Shown here: positions 34,483 through 44,580 of the stretch, piece after piece
How positions within the stretch are numbered: position 1 is the first letter of the stretch
Layout: the number at the start of each line of letters is the position of its first letter
Assembly: GCF_963169125.1 (NCBI RefSeq)
Contig: NC_084794.1
Span: forward strand, 228,690,219 to 228,754,218
Direction: 5' to 3'
DNA length: 64,000 nt
From: Humulus lupulus
Taxonomy: Eukaryota > Streptophyta > Magnoliopsida > Rosales > Cannabaceae
Made by a program: the position numbers and the translations under genes
The notes under the pieces: generated by a model
The model's input: only the letters and a program-made list of their open reading frames with translations
The model's database searches: none
Told to the model about the DNA's origin: nothing

Positions 34483-36637
34483 AATCATATGTGTATGAAT
34501 ATATTGATTTTGTGAATCAATAGAAATGTGAAATCATATGTGTATGATATTTGTAATTCATGTTTTCATATTAATAAAGAGCCATATTAGTATGATGTTA
34601 GTCATGTATGTTGACAACTATGTGAAATTATAATCATGCAAATATTTGTGAGATGATAATATGTTTTATCCTATATCATTAGAATGTAATAAGTTACCAT
34701 TTATTTGGTGTATAAAGTGTATTATTTGAAAATTAAAATTCTCATTTAAAGTGTTGAGCATCTCAAATATGAGATACGAAAAGATGAACCTAAGAGGGTT
34801 ACATCTTTTGATAAGTGTCTTGCCATTGCAAGGAAAATGGATCAAAGTGGATTAAAAAATTGTGGGATGACATATTGAATCAATAGACTTATAGTCTAGA
34901 ATGTGGCAAATGAAATATATTTGAGAATTATTTAGTGACAATAATTCTTAAATATTCAATGAGGAGACAATTCAAAATTGGAGAAGCAATTTTGAATCTT
35001 TACACCAATGGTGAATAAAAGAGAACTTTATTCATTTTGGTTAAAGATGGTGATATGTTTAAATTAATCTCAATGAGGAGATAATTTTAAACAAAAACAT
35101 AAAAAATCAAAGTGTTTAAATAAATCAACGTGGTTTATTTTCTTTGATTTAAAGTGTTTAAAAAAAATTGACATTTTCATTTTGATCTTGATGAGAAAAT
35201 CAATGGATGTCAAATTGGTGTTTTCAAAAGAATCTCAAAGAGACTCTTAAGAAATACACAAAAGTTGTTTAAGTGATTTTGAGATTATTTAGACAACTAA
35301 AATTGAAAATTTGTGATTATTTGTTTGAGAAATTCTCACATTACATTTGTGTTCACATTTTATTTTGTGAAATAGATAATTGAAAGAAACTAAGTAAAAG
35401 TTTCTTTGAAAGGAGTGTGCCTTGCTTTAGCAAGTAAATAAATCAAGATAAACATTGAGGTTTTATCTTGAGAGTTTATCATGTGGCATAGAGGACTCAT
35501 GATGAACTTTGAGAATCATAGGTCTAGATTTATCTTGGAGGATAAATGACTTAATAGAAATGAAGAGATTTCTATTTTAAAGTGATATTTTATTATCACT
35601 ATATGAGAAATGTGGGGGTGATGCTCCAAAAGTTAATCAATTTATTTTGTTGATAATAATTGATTAATTTGGTCATCCTATCAAATAGGTGATTTGGAAT
35701 TTCACATTCTAAATCACATTGGCTATATGTGTGTAGAACGGACAAATCTAGACATGTTTGGTGTCTAAAGTCATTGTTTGTAATATTTTGATTCAAGAAT
35801 GAATCAATTTAAAACATAAAGGAGAATTTTAGAAACAAAGAGGTTTCTAGAATTAATATTCAAATGTTTATCTTGGATATTAAACTATAAAATAGTGGGG
35901 GTGTTGACTAAGGTCAAAATCACTATTTTAAAGAGGTAACTATTTTAATCAAACTATGGCTAGCAACAAAGTTTGAATAAAATAAAGAGAGTGTTTAAAG
36001 TGTGCATATATGAGAAAAGAAATGATTCAAATGGAATCATTTCTACATCTCAAGAGATGGGACTTAGACTCCCTAAAGAGATTCACGGTTGATGGTAACC
36101 TATCTTAATACTAGTCACCAAACTAGTATTGGGTTCAATAGGTAATAACAAGTCAATCAAGTGAATAGTAGTAGTACTCAAATTTTGTCCCATCTGAGAT
36201 ATGAGTACTAGTGTGTTACCAAAATGAGGATTAAAACCGAAAGGTTTTTTAATAGAACTCGGTCTTGAAAAGACAAGTATTTAGGGTAACAAAATACTGT
36301 AAGAGTTCTACCTATATAGACCTAGGGGTGGTGCCGCCCCTCATGAGAATTGGGAGTCATTCTCAAGAAAAGTCTATGAATGGAATGTGCACATGGCCAT
36401 TAACGGTGCAAAAGCAAGACATTGAGGTCTCAAGTGAACACAACAAAAGTGTGTGTGTTATCACCAGGATGTTATCAAGGGATAGTGGTTCAATGCTTTG
36501 GCAACCAAAATTTCAACAAATTTTGTGGTAATTACACTAAGGTAAAATTCAAGTCAAAAGACATTTTACTTTATGCACCAATGCAAAGGTTTCTATAGAG
36601 AGTGATTATTTAATGAAATAGGGAATATTATATTTTA
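34483..36637 (+). other. CopA internal non-coding region
   Basis: AT-rich with no sustained frame. An imperfectly spaced direct repeat TGAAATCATATGTGTATGA occurs at about 34480 and 34529, near the LINE1 break. From about 36050 the sequence aligns with the CopD 3' region: the end of RNase H, then a conserved untranslated block with hairpin GAGAAT...ATTCTC (about 36346-36366). CACTA1 is inserted at 36637/36638. Confidence 0.7.
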
Positions 36638-36651
36638 CACTACTAGAAATA

Positions 36652-37092
36652 TAGGTTTTTACTTCGGTTTTTATAGTGAGCATACAAAAAAAGCGAAGTA
36701 AAAGCCTTTTCAAACTCTTTTACTTCGCTTTTGAAATTGGCGCTCTGAAAAAAATTACATACTACTTCGCTTTTTTAAAAAAACGAAGTGAAAAATTCAT
36801 AGTGGAGAGGACCGTGTTTGGTTGCACAAGCCCTTATATTATGTTTAGAGATAGTAAAAATGCAAAAAAATGGCCAAGCCAAACACGGCCCTTGTGCACT
36901 TTTAACTTCGGTTTTTAGGTAAAAACCGAAGTAGAAAGTGCACCTTCCACTTCGGTTTTTACCTAAAAACCGAAGTTAAAAGTGCACAAGGCCTTACACT
37001 TATGGACCTTTAACATCGGTTTTTAGGTAAAAACCGAAGTGGAAAGTCCACTTTCTACTTCGGTTTTTACCTAAAAACCGAAGTAAAAGGGC
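36652..37092. repeat. CACTA1 left subterminal repeats
   Basis: Repeated ACTTCGGTTTTTA and its complement, including near-perfect palindromes at about 36904-36932, 36949-36977, 37013-37041 and 37057-37085, each an inverted pair around CCTAAAAACCG. In En/Spm elements such repeats bind the TNPA-type protein needed for excision. Confidence 0.9.
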
Positions 37093-38044
37093 TTTATAAC
37101 CCATTCCCTAGACCCGAACGGTCATCTTTCTCAAACCCTCCTCTCCCTCTGTGCAAAAAAAACCCCCAAAACCTCCATTAACCACCGTGAGCCAACACCT
37201 ATTTTCATTCTCCAAACCTTTTTTTTTGTTTTTTCTTTATTTCTTGCAACATTTCTACCCTATAAACCGAAATATAGGCCAACAATCTTTTTTTTTTTGT
37301 TTTTTAGAGAAAAAGAAGCATTTGGCCGTGGGTATTTTCTCCATTTGAAAGTGGTGTTTCTTGCCGGATTTTGACCGGATTTTTCTCATTGCAAGGGGAT
37401 TTTGAGCTTCAAAACAGGTATAGATTACTAAAATGTGGTTTTGATGATAATTTTTTATTTTTCTATGTTTTTTTATTTATTTTTATTATTCCGAATTTAA
37501 AATTAATATAATTAATATTTTATTAATTTTTATAATTATTTGTTTATTTTGTTAGTTTAAATAATGTGATAAAAATTAGGTTTATTATAAATATATATAT
37601 ATGTATATTAGTTAATTTTAGAAATTTTGACAATAGATAAATTTGTTTTTTAAATATTTGAAAAAAAATAAATAGCTTGAAGATGATCAAAGTGTTGTTC
37701 ATTAGTTTGATTAACTAGTTTGATTTTTTTTATTTATTGGTTTGATAATTAATTATGTAGTTTACTAATTATGTAATGTTTTAGTAGGGTCGTTGATTGA
37801 GTGGTGAACTTTGTTGTTCATTTCGGGTGCATTGAAGATTAATATTGAAGGTTAGTTATTTTTTTTATTTATATTACTACAAGATTTATGTATAAAGATA
37901 AGACTAATGTAATCATGCATATTAGATTTAGTGAAAGTTATGTTTGAAAATTAGTGAAGTAGGCTCTGGGAAATTTGCGTGCTATGGTGATATAAGGATG
38001 GATTGATTTATGCTTGATTATTTTGTTTGTTTGTGTTGTTGTTA

Positions 38045-38405
38045 TAGGAAATTTTGAAATTGCGGTATGCTATAGAAACAGAGGATACTCTGCCGAATTT
38101 TTAAAAAAATTTATAAGACTAGAACCTAATAATGATAGATTCATCTATGCTTGATTATTGTGTTTGTTTTAAATGGTTTTATAGGTAATTTTGAAATTAT
38201 AGTATGCTATAGAAACAGAGGATACTCTGCCGAATTTTTTAAAAAATTTATAAGACTAGAACCTAATAATGATGGATTCATATATGCTTGATTATTGTGT
38301 TTGTTTGTATTGATTTTATAGGTAATTATGAAATTACGGTATGCTATAGAAACAGAGGATACTCTGTCGACTTTTTAAAAAAATTTATAAGACTAGAACC
38401 TAATA
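38045..38405 (+). repeat. 137-bp tandem triplication in CACTA1
   Basis: Three copies with landmarks at about 38051, 38188 and 38325. Each carries GTATGCTATAGAAACAGAGG, GATACTCTG(C/T)CGA and TTTATAAGACTAGAACCTAA. Copies two and three start with TTTTATAG/GTAATT, an acceptor directly followed by a donor-like GT. It lies in the leader region before the transposase-associated-domain frame. Confidence 0.85.
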
Positions 38406-38450
38406 TAAGTTTTTTTTCTAACTTATTAGGAATTGAATATTGTTATTAGT

Positions 38451-39095
38451 ATGGATAAATCATGGATGCTTGAGAGGAGAGAAACATCACAATTTCAAGA
38501 TGGATTCAACAAATTTTTAGAGTTTTGCCTAAAGAATTGTAGTGATCCACAAAAAATTCGTTGTCCTTGTATTGATTGTGGTAATGGAGTAAATGGGAAT
38601 ATTACCATGATAAAGGATCATGTATTTTGTCGGGGATTTGATATGAGTTATAGTAAATGGTATTGGCATGGAGAATTATTAAATGATGACCCATATCCAT
38701 TAGGTAGGCGAGGTGTAGATGATTTTGAGAGTAATGATTTTGATGATCATCCTATAGAATTGCTTGATGAAGCACAAGAAGAGTTTTTTCATAATCCAGA
38801 AAAAATTGATAGTATGGTTAGAGATGCAGACATACAATTGTTCAGTGGTTGGAATAAACTAAGATTGCCCACAATGGTTAAATTTTATAACATAAAAGCA
38901 GAAAAATGGAGTTAGTGATTTGTTTCATGACAATTTTATTGTTGGACAACCAATACATGAGCAAGTTGAGAAAATCCATGATTTCCATGAAGATGATGAT
39001 GATGGGGAATACATTAGAAATGATATTAGAGACGGAATATGGGTAGATTGTGGATCAACCAAGAAAAGAAAAAAGAAAAGAAAATGTGTCCAGTG
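38451..39095 (+). pseudogene. CACTA1 transposase-associated domain remnant
   Basis: MDKSWMLERRETSQFQDG, then CPCIDCGN, DHVFCRGFD and YWHGE: the transposase-associated domain (PF13963) normally found at the N-terminus of CACTA TNP2 transposases. An extra A in the run at 38902-38906 shifts the frame. The other frame continues (GVSDLFHDNFIVGQ, acidic run, GSTKKRKKKRK) to TGA near 39096. The DDE catalytic TNP2 domain (PF02992) does not follow anywhere in the element. Confidence 0.8.
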
Positions 39096-39172
39096 AGTAA
39101 TGTATTCATTTTTATGTTAAATATGTATTTATTTATGTCATAATTGTAACGTTAATTCTTGTTTATGTGCAG

Positions 39173-42100
39173 ATGACAATTTTTGAAGGGGAGAACACAC
39201 CAAATAGGCGAGGCCCAACAAAGAAGAACAATATCAATAATAAAAAAGCTAAGGGAGTAAAGAGAAATATTCAGTTTAATGATAAAGGTCAACCTATAGG
39301 GAAAGCATATAGTGAGATGCAATCGTACCTTGGACCTAAAACTAGGAGAACGGTCTCTCTCAATTATAAGTATTGGAGACAAGTCCCACAAGAATTGAAG
39401 AATAGAATATGGGAGGATGTATATGTAAGAAAATATTTTAATTACTTTAATATATTGATCATTTTCATGAATTACTTTGCATTTCATTAATCATTTTCTT
39501 TCTATTTCAGGGTGCCTTTAACATTCCAGAAAATTGGAAACCAGAATTAATGAAAAGTGCGGGAAGAATGATGAGAGATTTTAAGACCAACATCACTAGT
39601 GACTACATCTACCCTTTGGCAGAAGACGGTCTGATAGATGAACTCCAAATCCTTCCTAAGAAATATCCAGAACTTGACCTAGAAGATTGGAGGACATTTG
39701 TTAGCCACCGTTTATCTCCTGAGTTTATGGTACTATTATGTATATCTATTATGTATATGATTTATTAGTTTTGAAATACTAATAATTGCTTAAAAACTTA
39801 TTGTTACCTATTTAATGTAGGCTTTACGGGAAGCACAACGTGAAAGAGCTCTCAAATATACTTCGAGGCATCGTACATCTCGTAGAGGGCTTGCCAATGT
39901 TAGAGAGGACCTGGTAAGTAATTCGCATCACTATTTTATAACTGTCAACCTGTTATGAAGAATATTGCACTCACCAACTTTAATTAATTGTTGTATGTTG
40001 TAGAAAACTGAACTAGGTGTGGCAGATGTAGAACGGCACCAAGTTTGGATAAGAGCACGAGAAAAGAAGAAGGTTCTTGTCACAGATTTGGACAAACAAA
40101 TTGAAGCAAGAATTGTAAGTGGTTTCAAGCAAGTATTTTAAAGTAATTTAGGAATGATAAAGTTCTTATAAGTCACTAATATAAGTGACCACTGGTTTGT
40201 TCCACAGAATGAGCTGAAAGAAAAAGTTAGTAGTGGAGAAATCATTGCAAAGGGTCGGAATGACATATTAACGCAAGCTTTAGGGACACCTGAGCACCCA
40301 GGGCGTGTTAGAGCACTTGGGTATGATATTATTTTTTATTTGTTGCATTTAACTTAATTCTATAATATTGTAGTTTTAAAATAAATTTGGTTGATTATTG
40401 TAGGTCGTTTGCGAAGATTTCGTCCGTCTTTGGAAGAAAACCAAAAATAGCAACAGAAATGGCTGATGTTGTTAGTAAGAAAGATGCAGAAATTATGAGG
40501 CTCAGAGCAGAACTTAAAGCTTTAGAGGAGGAAAAAGCTAAACAAGCAGGTGGGATGGATGATATAGATGAACACGCCAATGATGACGAGCAGAGCGACG
40601 AAGAATACCACACACCGTACATGCAGGATGACACACCGTACATGCAGGATGTGTTACTTTGTTCGGATAATATTCATAATGTGGTGGCAGAGGGTGTTAT
40701 CATTGATGGGGTGGGTCCACTGACTATTCATGGTGTTCAACTGACAGACGAATACGCGAGGGTGCGAGTCACCAAAATGTTACAAGAGGATGCTGAAATC
40801 CCATGTTCTGTTGGGGAGATACACTATGTTCGAGATACTTATGACGCATTCCTTCCTTGGCCAAAAGATTTAATTATGACTGACCAGGTATAAACAAATT
40901 CTTTAATTTGTTACCTATTAAAATATTTGTTGGTCCATTATTTTAATATTATTTTTACTTGATGTTGCGTAGGGTCCTCTAAAAAAGAAACCTCCTATGT
41001 CAAAAAGTTCATCCAAGGATAAGACGAACCGTAATTCTTTGACTAGCCCGCATCTGTCATCAGCTGGGTCTCACGTCAATCCAGAAAACACTCTGACCGA
41101 AGGCCAACCATTGGCCGATCACATCATGAATCGCATCCATGTTAGCCTTCAATTTATGGTGAGAGAATTTTGCAGAGTTAAGGGAATAAACTCAGTCGTC
41201 TCCATTCCAGTGGACCCATCATTCATGAATCGCGAGTCAATCTTCCTAACTTCAGAGGATGTGGAACAAGTTGCTACCTTGCATATGATTGGAGGCTCAG
41301 CAATGATATTCGGATTAAGGTATCCCTTAAACTAATTCTTTGGAATGATAGGAATTTAGAATCAGTTATGAGTACTGCTCTGTGATCTGTTGAAAATTTT
41401 CATAGACATTGAATGTTTACAGGTTTGGGAAGTCCTATTTATAGGGGAAACTCTGCCGAAATTTTTCAAAATATTTAACACTAAAGAAAATTTTGCAGAT
41501 GCATTTGGGAGTCCCTATTTCCAAATCAGCGTGTCTATTACAAGTTTTATGACATTGAACGTCTTAGCATTAATAATGTTAACGATGTAGAGCGATCAAC
41601 CATTGACTTGGCGAATTGGTTGATGACCATGGATAGAGTTGGTCAACTTTACTTTATACCTTGGAACATACGGTAAGAAATAGTGTAAACTTTTCTTATT
41701 TGATTAGTCATATATTAAAAATTTAATTATTTTACTTAACATACGCTTCTTATTTTAGGGAACATTGGATGTTGGTGATTGCTATGTCAAAAGGAAAAAT
41801 CGTGTTCTTAGATCCATTGAAATCACACAAATGTCTTGAAGAAATTGATTCAATGATAATGAGGTAAGTTTTAAATTTTTTAAAATATTTCTTAATATGC
41901 AACAAATATTACATGTTACCACATTTTAATAACTTTTGTTAATTTTCTTTTTAAATAGTGCATATTATAGGGCTTCTTCCAATGAATTACTCGGCAATCC
42001 CACAAAGATATTCAATGTTACATGTCCAAGACAACCACAAAGTCATGAATGTGGTTTTTATGTCTTGAAGTACATTAGAGATCTTGTACGGGCATCAAAT

Positions 42101-42286
42101 GCAATGACTACCCTAAAAGAAAAAGTAAGTTCATTTTTTATAATTTATTTGCTATCGATAATCTATGAAATTAATTTATATTTATTAATTTTACAGTTTG
42201 GTGGGAAGACGCAATATTGTGAGATTGCAGACCTCTTGCCAATCCAACACGAATGGTTAGACAAATTGATGACATACATTTATTAG
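39173..42286 (+). CDS. CACTA1 Transposase_24/Ulp1-like protease gene, 717 aa, eleven exons
   Basis: Exons: 39173-39424, 39511-39729, 39821-39913, 40004-40114, 40208-40320, 40404-40887, 40973-41319, 41499-41672, 41759-41863, 41959-42124, 42197-42286. Every junction is GT-AG, phases agree, and 717 codons are open. Residues about 50-262 (VSLNYKYWRQVPQEL; RTSRRGLANVREDL; GRNDILTQALGTPEHPGRV) fit the plant Ptta/En/Spm family PF03004 (TNPA-like DNA-binding proteins). A coiled, acidic linker follows. Residues about 560-717 resemble a C48/Ulp1 SUMO protease: EHWMLVI (His), FLDPL (Asp), PRQPQSHECGFYVL (Gln, Cys), so all catalytic residues are present. Fusions of TE proteins with Ulp1-like domains are known in plant DNA transposons; substrate and role are unknown. 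An in-frame ATG at 39167 is an alternative start. Confidence 0.85.
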
Positions 42287-42604
42287 TAAGCCTATTTTGT
42301 TTAGTTGTAAGTTTAGTCTTTTGTAAATGTATTAATGTTAAGGCTAGTTATCTTACTTAAGTACTTGTATTTTATATGCTTATGTACAACATTTTTAATT
42401 AATAAAAGTTATCATATTTTCATTCAAAAAAAATTCTTAACCAATTTCAATTGTAAAAATATATATAATTGTAATATCATATAATTAAATCGTTGAAAAA
42501 TAATTAGGCCAAAAAAAAAAAATTAGATCATTTAAATAAAATTAGGCCAAAATATATATATATAAATAGAAACCGTCCATTTAAAAATAATCAGAAATAT
42601 ATAT

Positions 42605-42970
42605 TAAATAAAAAAGGCGGGCACTTTCTACTTCAGTTTTACCTAAGAACCGAAGTAGAATGTCCCCTTTTACTTTGGTTCTTAGGTAAAACCGAAGTAG
42701 AAAGTAGACATTTTACTTCGGTTTTACCTAACAACCGAAGTAGAAAGTAGCCTTTTTACTTCGGTTTTACCTAAAAACCGAAGTAGAAAGTGCCCAGGAT
42801 GGTAGCGTATATTCACTTTCTACTTCGGTTATTATGTAAAAACCGAAGTAGAAAGTGGGGATTCTACTTCGGTTTTTAGCTAGTTTTTACTTCGCTCCGA
42901 ACTACTGCGGTTGCGAATTTTAGCGAAAACCGAAGTAAATCAAGCTTAAAAACCGAAGTAAAAGCCCATT
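42605..42970. repeat. CACTA1 right subterminal repeats
   Basis: At least eight copies of ACTTCGGTT(T)TTA or its complement, several arranged as palindromes around CCTAAAAACCGAAGT, mirroring the left end. They stop about 12 bp before the right terminal inverted repeat. Confidence 0.9.
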
Positions 42971-42982
42971 TTCCTTGTTGTG

Positions 42983-43047
42983 TTAATATAATGTTTGATT
43001 GATTAAATAAGTGTTACAAAAAGTGATTATTTAATCTAGTGGGGGAA
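42983..43047 (+). other. CopA segment with 3' polypurine tract
   Basis: TAGTGGGGGAA (43037-43047) directly precedes the 3' LTR and is the plus-strand primer. The CopD counterpart is 54298-54287 on the minus strand. Before it, TGATTGATTAAATAAGTGTTAC resembles the LTR start, a partial duplication of LTR sequence. Confidence 0.8.
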
Positions 43048-44151
43048 TGTTATATTATTTCATATAATATAATGTTAGATTAAATAATGTGACAAAATGT
43101 GATTTGTCACACCTTGTAACATATTATTGAGAGTTACACAATTGGACACATGTGTGTGCCCAAATGTGACATATTTTGGAGTTACAATATCAGTTACAAA
43201 TTTGTAACTCCCAAATATTACCCAATAATGTGTATATTATATGTTACACATTTGAGATTGGATTTCATAAAGCCATGATGAAATATGACTGTTGGAGACA
43301 TGTTTTCAACTCCTAATAGGTGTTTGGAGGTTACAAAATCACGTGGGAAAGGATTTGGGACATTTTGGAACGTTTTGGAAAAATGACTTTTTTGTGCTGA
43401 AAATGGCCTGTGGCCACGGCCACTGACTTTTAGTGGCCGTGGCCTGGGGGACAGAAGCCAGTGGCCGTGGCCTGGGGGACAGAAGCCAGTGGCCGCGGCC
43501 ACTGATGATCCTGGTCGTGGCCAGTGAGGCTGACAACCTATTTGGATTTTCAGTTTTTTCCAAATTGAACGGTTCTAACATCCCAAATAACTCCAAAATC
43601 TCCATTTTAATTCTATAAAAATCCAATTAAACATTGGTAATAGCCATGGGGGTTGGTGGAATTTGAAATTCAAAGGGGTATCTCAAACTCTATAAATAGG
43701 AGCATAATGCTCATTTGTAAGGTACACCATTTTCCATCCACAAAGCACTTGGCTGGAAAATATACCATAGAGGCTTGATAATTCCAGAGAGCTATTTCCT
43801 AGAGATATCCCTTAGTGATTAGAGAATAGGGGGAAATAAGCTTTTGGACAAAGGTTTTGAACCTTATTCAAGTTGGTGATCCCCACTACTCTACACTTTG
43901 ATTGTGTGAGAGTTTGTTCTTTTTATTGGTTTTATTTTCATTCTTTTGATCTTGTTGATCTTATTTACTTGTACTATTATTGTTTTGAGTTTGTAATCTT
44001 CTTCTTCTACCTCTTTATATTTACTTGTATTTTGAGCAATTGAGTTGTAATGTTTATTTAATCAATTACCTTGTTTATTGTATTTTTTTGCATAGAGTTG
44101 TATTTTGGTTTTTCCATGTTTCCATTGAGGCAATACATATTTTTCCTAACA
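43048..44151 (+). mobile_element. CopA 3' LTR
   Basis: 1104 bp with TATA box near 43692. Compared with the 5' LTR it keeps the T-rich U5 segment (about 43915-44112) and carries a 27-bp tandem duplication in the GC-rich cassette (GTGGCCTGGGGGACAGAAGC repeated at about 43438-43490). It ends CCTAACA, followed by duplication GTTTA. Confidence 0.93.
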
Positions 44152-44557
44152 GTTTACTTATCTTATCAACTGTCAATATCGATCCTGTCCGATGTAACAA
44201 ATACATTCGATCTTATCTACTTTGCTAATGTTCTGGAAAGAACATAACACTGTAATGTGTGAGTAGATCATATCGTAGATTGGCAAGTCAGTGTAAATCC
44301 GGTGCACTGACTAATATTAGGACTAACTTATTTTGAACGTATAATCATATTTATATTCCACTGTGATTACGTCACTATAAATACAATTAGCTATATGCTC
44401 GAGATTTAATAGAATTTTATATTAAACAAATAATCATGAAAATAAAACATGTGAGCAAAGTGATTAACAAGTCAAAAATTGATTTCTATTCTTTTATTGA
44501 TAATAAAATGAGATTACAAAGAATTTGAGTTTTAATTAGGGCTTAAAACCCCAACCA
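44152..44557 (-). mobile_element. CopC left LTR, second segment
   Basis: Continues the LTR interrupted at 17782. It matches 50798-51201 of the solo LTR (TTACTTATCTTATCAACTGT ...). The end near AAAACCCCAACCA is inferred from the solo LTR end AAAACCCTAACA. TATA-like TATAAATA lies near 44377. Confidence 0.85.
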
Positions 44558-44580
44558 ACTCCCACTTGCACTAATTGAAA

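Larger units (their letters stand above)
36638..42982 (+). mobile_element. CACTA1: En/Spm-type DNA transposon, 6.3 kb
   Basis: Termini CACTACTAGAAA and (inverted) CACAACAAGGAAA, with the 3-bp duplication TTA at 36635-36637 and 42983-42985. Dense subterminal repeats with ACTTCGGTTTTTA and its complement lie at both ends. CopD shows the uninterrupted sequence at the same site, confirming the ends. Inside are a transposase-associated-domain remnant and an intact spliced gene with a Ulp1-like domain, but no TNP2 catalytic transposase; it is probably non-autonomous. Confidence 0.95.
17783..44151 (+). mobile_element. CopA: non-autonomous copia element, host to LINE1, Gyp2 and CACTA1
   Basis: LTRs at 17783-18661 and 43048-44151, with target duplication GTTTA at 17778-17782 and 44152-44156. 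Once the nested insertions are removed, the internal part is non-coding apart from a remnant of the RNase H end (MGLRLPKEIH near 36057-36090, matching MGLKLPKEIHD of CopD). CopA therefore lacks its own gag-pol and would need helper proteins, plausibly from CopD-like relatives, because the LTRs and 3' region are shared. Confidence 0.9.

Noticed and set aside
36265..36531. Open frame in CopA with a counterpart in CopD
   Set aside because: It lies after the RNase H stop; the CopD version differs by indels that change the frame, so the conservation is at the nucleotide level, not coding.
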